Below are positions 45,901 through 53,933 of a DNA stretch of 64,000 nt, piece after piece (position 1 is the first letter of the stretch; every line of letters begins with the position of its first letter). The notes beneath the pieces are model-generated. The model had not been told where the DNA came from, did no database searches, and saw only the letters and a program-made list of their open reading frames with translations. Source of the DNA: Cytophagales bacterium (GTDB taxonomy: Bacteria > Bacteroidota > Bacteroidia > Cytophagales > Cyclobacteriaceae); contig JAKSDQ010000117.1 in the NCBI GenBank assembly GCA_022360015.1, forward strand, positions 37,902-101,901, read 5' to 3'. Position numbers and translations under genes: made by a program.

Positions 45901-46778
45901 AACAGATTATAGAAAATGCCCTGGCCCGGTACGAAGGCAAGGCGTTTGCTGCCAGCGAGTTTCTCGACGATGGATGGGAAATCAAAGTGACTATAAAAAT
46001 CAATAACCGGACAGCCTTTATTGACTTTGCAGGTACCTCAGCCCGGCATCCCGGAAACTTCAATGCCACACCCGCCATAACTTTCAGTGCCATACTTTAT
46101 GTCTTCCGCCTGCTCGCCGATGAAAATATACCCCTTAACGAAGGGATTCTCCAGGCCATAAAGGTAAAAATTCCGGAATGCTTTTTGAACCCAAGGTTTA
46201 TCGAAGATCCTGAAAAATGCCCGCCGGTAGTTGGGGGCAATACAGAAACCAGCCAGCGATTGGTCGATACCTTAATAAAGGCGTTGAGCCTGGCGGCCTG
46301 TAGTCAGGGAACGATGAACAATCTGTTGTTTGGTAATCATGAGTTTGGTTACTATGAAACCATTGGCGGAGGCAGTGGGGCCGTTGAAGGATTTGATGGC
46401 TGCGATGCTGTGCATCAACATATGACCAACACCAGAATTACCGATCCTGAAGTGCTGGAGTTGAGATATCCAGTGAGACTGGAAAAATTTGCGGTAAGGT
46501 TGGGCTCTGGCGGGAAAGGAAAATGGCATGGCGGAAACGGTATAGAAAGAGTCATTCGATTTTTATCTGAAATTGAGCTGACCATGTTAACACAGCATCG
46601 AAAATACCGGCCCTTCGGACTCATGGGTGGTGGGGATGGGGCACCCGGTGAACAGTATCTTATAAGGAGCACCGGTGATAAGATTCCCCTCAAAGGCGTC
46701 GATGGCATTACCGCCTATCCCTTTGACCGGGTAGTGATAAAAACCCCCGGCGGTGGTGGATATGGTGCTCCGGATTAA
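42969..46778 (+). CDS. 5-oxoprolinase/hydantoinase, fused HyuA-HyuB form
   Basis: 1269 aa from a TTG start, 8 bp after the preceding stop. The N-terminal HyuA half has the ASKHA-type ATP site [17 protein letters not shown] (12-28), [16 protein letters not shown] and [14 protein letters not shown]. The HyuB half starts at ~755 ([40 protein letters not shown]) and ends with GGGGYGAPD. The size and fusion match eukaryotic-type 5-oxoprolinase (OPLAH), which hydrolyses 5-oxoproline to glutamate with ATP. Related hydantoinases share the fold, so the substrate is probable but not proven. Confidence 0.92.
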   Translation: [1269 protein letters not shown]

Positions 46779-46866
46779 ATTTTCCTACGGACATTTAAAA
46801 GTCGATTATTTGGTAAAAGTCGACAGTAATGGCAAAGGGATTGAAAAGCCAGTGACTATAAAGTAA
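46762..46866 (+). CDS. Possible 34-codon ORF overlapping the 3' end of the oxoprolinase gene
   Basis: ATG at 46762, in a different frame, encodes a lysine-rich peptide (MVLRIKFSYGHLKVDYLVKV then DSNGKGIEKPVTIK), ahead of the terminator. No family is recognised and chance is a good explanation. Confidence 0.2.
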   Translation: MVLRIKFSYGHLKVDYLVKVDSNGKGIEKPVTIK

Positions 46867-46896
46867 GAATATACAAACTATTCCTGACCGTATGAG

Positions 46897-46925
46897 GCAA
46901 CCTTCATATCAAAGGCTGCTTTTTT
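46897..46925 (+). terminator. Intrinsic terminator after the oxoprolinase gene
   Basis: GCAACCTT (46897-46904) pairs, with one mismatch, to AAGGCTGC (46912-46919) and is followed by six Ts. Confidence 0.7.
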
Positions 46926-46983
46926 CTTGCTTGCCGATTTAGAGGTGTTGGTTTAACTTAGGAGATTTAAAACCCTGTTATCT

Positions 46984-48294
46984 ATGAAGCAAGGAAACAC
47001 CCTGAAATCCCGGCTTTCCAGCATGTTATTCTGGTCTATTGTTTCTGCCGCCTTCATTGGCCCCGGTACGGTAACAACGGCCTCCAACGCCGGAGCCAGC
47101 TATGGTTACTCACTTTTATGGGCGCTGATCTTTTCAATCGTCGCCTGCACAATTTTGCAGGAAGCCGCTGCACGGGTTACGCTCATCTCAGGACTGAGCC
47201 TGGGAGAAGCCATCGCAGAAAGGTATCATCAAAGGAAAAGTCTGCTGATCCGGCTCTTTATATTTTTGTCGATACTCATCGGAGGAATAGCCTATCAGGC
47301 AGGAAATATTTTGGGTGCCATAGCAGGCCTACAGCTGTTGTTCGACTTTAATGTCGAGGTGGTTACCGCTCTTATCTCTTTGCTGGGTGGCATTTTGCTT
47401 TGGTTCGGAAACTACAGAATTATTTCGAATATTTTGGGTGTGGTTGTGGCAGTGATGGGGTTTGCTTTTATCTATATAGCTCTTAAAGCTAACCTCGACT
47501 GGTCTGCTATATTCAAAAGCTCCTTTCTTCCGGCCATCCCAACAGGATCGGAATGGATTATCATCGGTTTGATAGGTACTACAATTGTACCTTACAATCT
47601 CTTTTTGGCATCGGGGATCAGTAAGGGGCAGGAGGTCAAAACTATGCGATTTGGAATAATTGCAGCTATAATTTTGGGCGGATTAATCTCTGTAGCCATT
47701 CTATTGGCAGGCACAATCATCAATGGCGCTTTTTCCTTCGAATCCCTGAAAACAATGATGGAAAATAAGTCAGGGGCGCTGGGTGGTTATTTGCTCGCAA
47801 TAGGACTGTTTTCGGCTGGATTTACCTCCTCAGTTACAGCGCCGTTGGCAGCGGCCATCACCGCCAGAAGCCTGTTTCACAAAAACGATAGCCGGTGGCA
47901 GGAAAACAGGAAGTTTTACAACAGTGTCTGGCTGATTGTTATTTTGGCCGGATTTCTGTTTGGAATTTCAGGGGTCAGGCCCATTCCTGCGATAATATTG
48001 GCGCAGGCCATTAACGGCTTACTACTACCTGTTGCCAGCGTTTTCCTGGTGATCATTGTTAATGATGCTAAAATCATCCCTCATCGATACCTCAACCCAC
48101 CAGCCTCCAACTATCTTTTGCTTGGCGTAGTTATGGTAACCACTTTTCTGGGACTTGTCAACATTTCAAGGGCCCTGGCTACCTTGTTTAACAAGCAGGC
48201 CACAGCGCTTCCGGTATCAGTGCTTCTTTTAATCCCAGTGGTAATTGCGGTGTTGATCTATTTCCTGATTAAGAGAATCAGGGCCGGCAAATAG
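46984..48294 (+). CDS. Nramp-family divalent metal transporter
   Basis: 436 aa, about 11 helices. GPGTVTTASNAGASYGYSLLW is the Nramp helix-1 region, which in canonical metal transporters reads DPGN. Here the Asp and Asn of DPGN are replaced (GPGT), so metal coordination there is lost. The helix-6 motif MPHN is also changed: TTIVPYNLFLASG has VPYN in place of MPHN, so the metal-binding Met is gone. This fits the Nramp-related group that does not carry canonical divalent metals, including NrMT-type magnesium transporters, though the match to that group is not established here. Confidence 0.85.
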   Translation: MKQGNTLKSRLSSMLFWSIVSAAFIGPGTVTTASNAGASYGYSLLWALIFSIVACTILQEAAARVTLISGLSLGEAIAERYHQRKSLLIRLFIFLSILIGGIAYQAGNILGAIAGLQLLFDFNVEVVTALISLLGGILLWFGNYRIISNILGVVVAVMGFAFIYIALKANLDWSAIFKSSFLPAIPTGSEWIIIGLIGTTIVPYNLFLASGISKGQEVKTMRFGIIAAIILGGLISVAILLAGTIINGAFSFESLKTMMENKSGALGGYLLAIGLFSAGFTSSVTAPLAAAITARSLFHKNDSRWQENRKFYNSVWLIVILAGFLFGISGVRPIPAIILAQAINGLLLPVASVFLVIIVNDAKIIPHRYLNPPASNYLLLGVVMVTTFLGLVNISRALATLFNKQATALPVSVLLLIPVVIAVLIYFLIKRIRAGK

Positions 48295-48515
48295 GGCAAC
48301 TCCGTTTTTAGACCCGCCTGCTTTGCCATTTAGTGGCTTTTTCAACTTAATCTTAACAAAACAAAAGTGCCCGACTCACATTCTTGGGGCTGTCGAGCAC
48401 TTAGCTGTTTGAAAGGGACCTTTGATTTTTATTTCGTAAAGGTAATTTAAATCATTTTGAGAAAAAACCGTAGAACTACGCATTTTTTACTTAAAAAAAA
48501 TTTTTATTATTTCCA
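48295..48515. other. Convergent intergenic region with weak hairpins
   Basis: The 221 bp between the Nramp and response-regulator stops include AAGTGC...GCACTT arms (48366-48402) and a short CGTAGAACTACG hairpin between an A-run and a T-run (48463-48486). The latter could terminate both genes. Neither is strong. Confidence 0.35.
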
Positions 48516-49169
48516 TTAATCTACCAGACCATTTTTGATGGCAAATCTCACCAAACCTGCTGTATTTTTCACACCCACCTTATCACATAGCTTGTATCGA
48601 TAACCTTCTACTGTCCTGGTACTTAAAAAGAGTTTTTCGGCGATTTCGGAATTGGTAAATCCCTCACAGATCAATTGCAACACTTCATGCTCCCTTTTGC
48701 TGAAACTTAATTCATGCTTCTTCTTTGCCATCAGTTTTGACTTTTTTCCAATCAAATTGGTCAGCAATACCTCCGAAACTTTGTCATTAAAATAATACCC
48801 TTGCTTCATTACTTTATTGATGGCCAACTCCAACTCTCTCACATCAGAGTTCTTAAGCAGGTATCCATGCGCACCTAAATCGACCATATGGGTAATGAAT
48901 TGCTCATCGTCATGCATGGTGAGCATGATCACCTTGATGTCAGGGTATTTGGCAATGACATTTTCCGTGGCCTCGATACCGTCCATTTCCGGCATTTTGA
49001 TGTCCATAAGAATGACGTCAGGTCGCTCATGAATCAGTTTTGCAAGCAACTCCTTTCCATTTTCGGCCTCGTTTATCACCTTAATACCTTTCATTTCTTT
49101 TAGCACAGCCACTAACCCTGTTCTAAAAAGTCGATGATCGTCAGCTATCATTACCCTGATAATGCCCAT
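48516..49169 (-). CDS. NarL/FixJ-type response regulator
   Basis: 217 aa. The receiver domain has the acid pair in IADDHRLF (D10/D11), phospho-acceptor D56 in ILMDIKMPEMDG, and the conserved Lys in YLLKNSD. The C-terminal LuxR-type helix-turn-helix (~150-217) includes SKREHEVLQLICEGFTNSEIAEKLFLSTRTVEGYRYKL. It should bind DNA when phosphorylated by the kinase encoded 34 bp upstream. It is the last gene of the four-gene operon 50999-48516. Confidence 0.95.
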   Translation of the reverse strand: MGIIRVMIADDHRLFRTGLVAVLKEMKGIKVINEAENGKELLAKLIHERPDVILMDIKMPEMDGIEATENVIAKYPDIKVIMLTMHDDEQFITHMVDLGAHGYLLKNSDVRELELAINKVMKQGYYFNDKVSEVLLTNLIGKKSKLMAKKKHELSFSKREHEVLQLICEGFTNSEIAEKLFLSTRTVEGYRYKLCDKVGVKNTAGLVRFAIKNGLVD

Positions 49170-49203
49170 ATAGTATTAAAATTTCTTTAGCCGGTAACGA
49201 GTT

Positions 49204-50025
49204 CTATTTATACACTTTGGTTGACAGGTCCAGTTTTACCATGGCTGCCGTACCTTTTGGAAGATTAGGCAAATATTTAATTTCCCCATCCAACATGCTT
49301 ACCCTGCTATGAATATTTTTTAATCCAATCCCCCTTTCAAATGTAGATTTCCTGTTTACTTCCTCCACCTTAAACCCCGATCCATTGTCAGATACTTTGA
49401 GGGTAAGATGATCTTGATTCTTTTCCAAGTAAATGTCGATCTCTTCTGCGGCTGCATGCTTAATAGCATTGTTTACTAACTCCTGCGTAACCCGATACAA
49501 GGCCAATTCCACCTCGGAATATAAATTATTAAATTCTCCCTGATATTCAAACTTAACCCCTACAATATTAGAAGCATTAATCTTGGTCACCAGCTCTTCG
49601 ATGGCCTGAATCAACCCAAATTCTTCTAAAGTAGAAGGTAACAGGTCTTTCGAAATTCTTCTGACATTGTTGATGGTATCGTCAATAATTTTAATTGTAT
49701 CAAGGGTCAATTTCTGACCGGTTTCGTTGTTGGAGTAGTCACAGGCACGATTAGCGTTCAGTCTGGCCAGCGATAGCATGGCGCCCACCTCATCATGCAG
49801 GTCTTCGGCTATTCTTTTTCGCTCCTTTTCCTGTGCATCTATGGCCGCCTTTAACATTTCCTGTTGGTAGGATGATTTAAGAACCTGTAGCTTATTGCGC
49901 TGTGAAAGCATTCTTTTTTGATTAACAAACACAAACAAGATCAGGGTCGAGGCAAGAAAAAGTAATCCCAGCGTACCGGTTAAAAAAAGGAGCAAAAAGT
50001 TTATTTCTTCCGTTGGCTGACCCAT
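49204..50025 (-). CDS. Membrane-anchored sensor histidine kinase (HisKA_3)
   Basis: 273 aa. A single N-terminal helix (~9-34), then a short coiled coil and the dimerisation/phospho-acceptor motif KERKRIAEDLHDEVGAMLSL with H77. The ATPase domain has ELVNNAIKHA (N box), VSDNGSGF (G1) and GIGLKNIHSRVSMLDGEI (G2). It has no sizeable extracytoplasmic sensor domain, so sensing probably depends on a partner. The start overlaps the end of the seven-helix protein gene by 25 bp, which suggests coupled translation and a joint complex. Confidence 0.94.
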   Translation of the reverse strand: MGQPTEEINFLLLFLTGTLGLLFLASTLILFVFVNQKRMLSQRNKLQVLKSSYQQEMLKAAIDAQEKERKRIAEDLHDEVGAMLSLARLNANRACDYSNNETGQKLTLDTIKIIDDTINNVRRISKDLLPSTLEEFGLIQAIEELVTKINASNIVGVKFEYQGEFNNLYSEVELALYRVTQELVNNAIKHAAAEEIDIYLEKNQDHLTLKVSDNGSGFKVEEVNRKSTFERGIGLKNIHSRVSMLDGEIKYLPNLPKGTAAMVKLDLSTKVYK

Positions 50026-50651
50026 ATTCCAATAGTAAATAACAATTTCTGGACTATATTTAAAATAGCCGGAGTTATAAAAAGCTTCCGTTGCATCCCC
50101 AGACTTGCATGTTCCAATATAAAAGAACTTAAGCTAAAAAACAGCAATGAGCCCGCAAAATAAACTAATATCCCTCCATTGTACCAAAACATGGCATCCT
50201 TTTCCACCCTCGCAACAAAACTTGTACTGAGAATCCGGTAAAAATATGTGATGGCATAAAAGGTAAACAGGGCACATTCCAATGTACGGGGAATAGAAGC
50301 ATACGTCGATGCTCCTTGATTATATAAACTCAGAATCACTACTAAAAAAAATAATACCGCCATTGCTATGACAGTCTTTTTCAGGCGCAATGGCCTGAAT
50401 ATATTGTAATAAATCAAACTAAAAAGTGTAAACTCCAGTACCGTAAATACATAGAGTAAAGACAGGTTGTTAACCAGGTTATTGGCTAACTGGAGCGTAG
50501 TTATATCGATAAGTGCGGAAAGAAACAGATAGACACTGAGTATTTTTAAATTAAAATTTAAGTATTTCCAATTAAAAATACCCAGGCCTAAAGGTAAGAT
50601 TGCCGAATATGAAGAAGCGGTTAAAATGAGCTGTATAAGATCAACATCCAA
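50001..50651 (-). CDS. Seven-helix membrane protein, probable sensor partner
   Basis: 216 aa with about seven hydrophobic segments and short loops (SAILPLGLGIFNW, ILSVYLFLSALIDITTL, LLYVFTVLEFTLFSLIYYNIF, TVIAMAVLFFLVVILSLY, FTFYAITYFYRIL, WYNGGILVYFAGSLLFFSLSSFI, LNIVQKLLFTIGIWVSQRKK). No family name is recognised. The layout, and the overlap with a kinase lacking its own sensor, suggest it supplies the membrane-embedded signal input. This is inference from context. Confidence 0.75.
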   Translation of the reverse strand: MDVDLIQLILTASSYSAILPLGLGIFNWKYLNFNLKILSVYLFLSALIDITTLQLANNLVNNLSLLYVFTVLEFTLFSLIYYNIFRPLRLKKTVIAMAVLFFLVVILSLYNQGASTYASIPRTLECALFTFYAITYFYRILSTSFVARVEKDAMFWYNGGILVYFAGSLLFFSLSSFILEHASLGMQRKLFITPAILNIVQKLLFTIGIWVSQRKK

Positions 50652-50681
50652 TATTTGTCATACATTTAACAGATCTTCATC

Positions 50682-50999
50682 TCAGCAATAAGGTGGACAG
50701 GGTTTTGAGTGGTCGACTATTAAAAATTCTCCCCCACCCCTTGCCGCATTCGATCCGGGTACTAGATTATTTTCATTTTCATCAACTGAAACTAAAAATA
50801 ATTGAGGTTCATCATTCTCATCAACTCCGTACAACACCCTTATGCCAACTGATCCGGGCTGATTTAGCAATTGATTGATACAATCCTTTCCAAAAAAGTG
50901 GCTACTAGTCGATTTCGGATTTTTTTCCTTGTATTTGTCGACTGCTTTTTGTAAAGTTTCGAGGTTAACTGGTCCACCTTCTTTTCCTGTAAATGCCAT
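50682..50999 (-). CDS. Small protein with a C-terminal CPPYC motif
   Basis: 105 aa, no signal peptide or membrane helix. N-terminal helix (VNLETLQKAVDKYKEKNPKS), then a mixed domain: SVGIRVLYGVDENDEPQLFLVSVDENENNL, and an end FLIVDHSKPCPPYC. Small proteins with GVR-Y-G-D...L--V--D-NG--L and PCPPxC ends are common in Bacteroidetes as uncharacterised proteins, from memory. The CxxxC tail could bind metal or form a disulfide. It is the first gene of the signalling operon. Confidence 0.75.
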   Translation of the reverse strand: MAFTGKEGGPVNLETLQKAVDKYKEKNPKSTSSHFFGKDCINQLLNQPGSVGIRVLYGVDENDEPQLFLVSVDENENNLVPGSNAARGGGEFLIVDHSKPCPPYC

Positions 51000-51400
51000 A
51001 TTTAATTAAATTTATGGTTAAACATATTGTTCAATAATTTAATTAAATTGCATCTTTGATAGAACTAAACACTCCCCTTCAAATTTGTATTAATCTCACC
51101 TAATTTAATGTAAATTACTGATAATCAATTATTTAAAGTATCAATATTTCAACATAAAACACCAATTTCAGGTATTTTTACCTGTAAATTTAGGTAAATT
51201 TACGTTATAAAAAATTTATATTTTGTTGAAGTTAGCAAAGAGCTTCGAACCCAGGTATTGTTTGAGACCGACAATTCAGGAAATAGTAAATTTTTAATAA
51301 TGGCCTTTACCGGCATTTTCTGCATGAAAATTGCATTTAGCCACCATGTACATGCAATATTCGATTATTGGATGTAATTTGCAGCTTTTAACATTCAAGG
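51000..51400. other. 401-bp divergent regulatory region
   Basis: AT-rich and non-coding. It separates the CPPYC-protein gene (minus) from the beta-barrel gene (plus). Two overlapping inverted repeats at 51169-51203 are the only strong structure. Confidence 0.6.
51169..51203. promoter_or_regulatory. Two overlapping palindromes, likely operator
   Basis: CAGGTATTTTTACCTG (51169-51184, arms CAGGTA/TACCTG) runs directly into GTAAATTTAGGTAAATTTAC (51184-51203, arms GTAAATTT/AAATTTAC), sharing the G at 51184. They sit ~170 bp from the CPPYC-protein start and ~200 bp from the beta-barrel start. The response regulator of the adjacent operon is the obvious candidate ligand, but nothing in the sequence proves it. 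Confidence 0.45.
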
Positions 51401-52078
51401 ATGCTGAAAATCAGGATAAAATTATCAATTATACTAGCGCTTACGGCCTTTTTGCTCTCCGCCCACTGTAAGGCTCAAACTTATATAGGCATCAAAAGAG
51501 GGGTAAGCCTCTCACAGGTGATGTTTGACGGTGTAGATCCTGCGTTTGATACAGAAATAGTGCAGGAACAAACCCGGGGGGATATTACCGGTTTTATGTT
51601 CAGGTTTTTGCAGGATAAACACGCAGGATTACAATTTGAAGTTAACCTGATCGATAAGGGCTGGACACAGGTTCTTGAGAATTTTAAATACAAAACCGAA
51701 TTAAAATATTTAAATGTATATGCCCAAACCATCATTTTGATAGGAAAAAGGAAATTCAGGCCATTACTCATAGCCGGACCTTATTTAAGTTACCTGTACG
51801 ATTCGGAAAGCCCCGAAATACCTGACGATCAGACCGAAAACATTCCTTTTGTCTATGATAATGCCACTGATAACGAATGGGATTTCGGTCTTGGCGGTGG
51901 CGGCGGCTTCAGCCTGAAAACAGCGATTGGTAACTTTCAGGTGGTCGGTAAGTTCAGCCTCGGTTTAAGCAACATTATTGACAAACAGCAAGTCACCGAA
52001 CCCGAATTTTCCAGAAACCAAACCGTTGAAATAAGCCTGTCTTACGCTTATCCTTTTTTTAATAAAAACAAAGAATAA
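51401..52078 (+). CDS. Outer-membrane beta-barrel protein (PorT-like fold)
   Basis: 225 aa, signal peptide (LSIILALTAFLLSAHCKAQ). Alternating strands: GIKRGVSLSQV, GFMFRFLQDKHAGLQFEVNLIDKGW, LKYLNVYAQTIILIG, RPLLIAGPYLSYL, WDFGLGGGGGFSL, FQVVGKFSLGLSNI, VEISLSYAYPFF. This fits the small eight-stranded outer-membrane barrel (OMP_b-brl_2) family. Function is unknown. It is divergently placed from the two-component operon and may be one of its targets (inference). Confidence 0.82.
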   Translation: MLKIRIKLSIILALTAFLLSAHCKAQTYIGIKRGVSLSQVMFDGVDPAFDTEIVQEQTRGDITGFMFRFLQDKHAGLQFEVNLIDKGWTQVLENFKYKTELKYLNVYAQTIILIGKRKFRPLLIAGPYLSYLYDSESPEIPDDQTENIPFVYDNATDNEWDFGLGGGGGFSLKTAIGNFQVVGKFSLGLSNIIDKQQVTEPEFSRNQTVEISLSYAYPFFNKNKE

Positions 52079-52124
52079 ATAAAGCGCTCCCCTCTAAAAA
52101 GCCAATAGTCACCCATTAAAAAAT

Positions 52125-52265
52125 TTTGCCTTACCCCCAATATCCCCCACTCCATCCCCAAAAACCCACACCCACCTCAACATACCCCTCCCACCCATAT
52201 CTGACTCCTACCAAACAAAAGCCCCCCACACACCCAAACTCACTCTCACACCCACACTCACACTC
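52125..52265. repeat. C-rich, G-depleted spacer with CACACCCACACTCAC words
   Basis: About 140 bp of plus-strand sequence is almost without G: CCCCCA, CACACCCACC and ACTCACTCTCACACCC repeat irregularly. The minus strand is correspondingly rich in GTGTGAGTGTGGGTGTGAG. It separates two convergent barrel genes. Confidence 0.55.
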
Positions 52266-53311
52266 TACTTCCCGAAGGCTTCCTTAGAATGATTAAGACT
52301 CGTACCAATAACCGGAAAACTTATTTTGAAGAGTGCATAAAAACCACGGTTTTTTATCCCGGGTCTAAAGCCGATTTCAGCGCCATATGCCCAACTGAAA
52401 TCACGGTTAAACTTACCTTCCATGCCCCCTCGTATTCCCAGCATATTGGTTTTCAGCACATCGGTGTCATAAATTCTATTATTATAACGCACGTCATCCA
52501 CCTTGACAGACGGGGCAACGATGATATCGAGATAGGTAGTAAATATCAAATCATTGGTGAGATCGCTGTAAGTTTTGTCAGGCTTAACAGCAAAGTTCTT
52601 TATCCAGGCTGAAGAGCCCCCTATATAAATGGCCTGGGTACTCAGGTTGCCGAATATTACCGCTTCTTCATCGATAGGGGTTCCTGCGGCATCGACCAGT
52701 GTTACCTCCTGCTGCTCCAAGGCTCTGTCCAGGTCTGTTGAAGTATCATAGGCCAGTGCACCTAGTCTTACACCATAGATTTTTCTTACCTTCGAGGGAA
52801 TAATAGCATGATCCGGGACTTTGGCTACCCATTTTCGCCCTTTGTATCGTTTGGAGTAAAGGACCATCCGGGTTTCAGTGTCTTCTTCTTTATCCACAAC
52901 GTGATAAGTGGCACCCAGCTCATAGTAGTTATAGACATTGGGGAGATTATCGACATTGCTGTTTTTCTCAGCGATATTACGGGAATGATCAAATTTTTTA
53001 GTGTAAGTTTTTCTGGCATGCGCCCTGAAATCCAGTTTGTCCTTCAAATAGTATTGTGCTTCAAGCCCAAATCCTACATTAACATTGGCAACAAATAACT
53101 CACCGTACAAAGGCTGGATCATCAAAAACAGCTTATGAATTTCATAAGGAGTGTCATAAATCTCCTCATAGGTAAATGTATTGCCCCCTGACTGCCGAAA
53201 TTGGGCATTCACCAAATTCGTGCTTATCAGGAAAATAAGAAATCCTGCTAAAACCCTCAAAATACCCCCTTTATTTGCTTCACTATAAAAAAAATTAATC
53301 TTCATATGCAC
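52265..53311 (-). CDS. Exported beta-barrel-like protein of unknown function
   Basis: 348 aa with an N-terminal signal (VLAGFLIFLISTNLVNAQ); translation could also start at the second Met. The mature part alternates hydrophobic and polar residues with many aromatic strands (GFGLEAQYYLKDKLDFRAHA, YGVRLGALAYD, FTTYLDIIVAPSV, WAYGAEIGFRPG, YALFKISFPV). This matches an outer-membrane barrel. Its closest family is not recognised. It ends against the C-rich spacer. Confidence 0.68.
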   Translation of the reverse strand: MHMKINFFYSEANKGGILRVLAGFLIFLISTNLVNAQFRQSGGNTFTYEEIYDTPYEIHKLFLMIQPLYGELFVANVNVGFGLEAQYYLKDKLDFRAHARKTYTKKFDHSRNIAEKNSNVDNLPNVYNYYELGATYHVVDKEEDTETRMVLYSKRYKGRKWVAKVPDHAIIPSKVRKIYGVRLGALAYDTSTDLDRALEQQEVTLVDAAGTPIDEEAVIFGNLSTQAIYIGGSSAWIKNFAVKPDKTYSDLTNDLIFTTYLDIIVAPSVKVDDVRYNNRIYDTDVLKTNMLGIRGGMEGKFNRDFSWAYGAEIGFRPGIKNRGFYALFKISFPVIGTSLNHSKEAFGK

Positions 53312-53647
53312 ACATTAAACCCCTATTAAGATTTCCGGACAACCTGGCAGGGTACCCTGAATTATTTAATTAATCATGGAGGATAAACCTTAACCTAAAA
53401 ATATTTCATCCAATAAAGATAGATTTATTATCTGCTGAAATCCGTGTATTAACAGTCAGAAAATCACATATAAAATTTTCTTTCTAAATATTTCATTTTC
53501 AAATACATGGAAAAAAAGTGTGTGGATATGAATGGATAGGAGTAGTTTTTATTTAATTCAATTCTTGAATAATTGGCTAATAATCATTAAGTTTTAGGGG
53601 TATTTAACCTATTTTTGAAACTATTCCCATACTAATAACTGTAAATT
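53312..53647. other. 336-bp intergenic region, nothing recognised
   Basis: AT-rich leader between divergent genes at 53311 (minus) and 53648 (plus). I see no clear -7 box, repeat or RNA structure. Confidence 0.5.
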
Positions 53648-53896
53648 TTGGAAAAATTTAAAAAGCTAACCATTGACCAACAAGCAAAATTTGTAAAGAC
53701 CAGAGGGCGTTATCTTTCTATACGGGAAAATCGACATTTTCTTATTGATCTTTACTGTGTAGACGATTTTTTTGTGGAGCTTTGGTACAGCCCCAATTCG
53801 GTAGGAATCAATCAAATCCGGTCATTTAAAGACATCAAACTACTGGAACCCTATTTGAAAAACATAGATATTTCCGGTATAAGAATTTTTAATTGA
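53648..53896 (+). CDS. Small conserved hypothetical protein
   Basis: 82 aa from a TTG start (no better start is available). KFVKTRGRYLSIRENRHFLIDLYCVDDFFVELWYSPNSVGINQIRSF is a compact alpha/beta segment, and the whole protein looks soluble and cytoplasmic. Short proteins of this type, with VELWY and a final YLKNIDISGI-type helix, are widespread in Cytophagales but uncharacterised. No operon partner. Confidence 0.65.
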   Translation: MEKFKKLTIDQQAKFVKTRGRYLSIRENRHFLIDLYCVDDFFVELWYSPNSVGINQIRSFKDIKLLEPYLKNIDISGIRIFN

Positions 53897-53933
53897 TGTG
53901 GAATAATCAACCCCACTTAACCCTTAAAATTCA

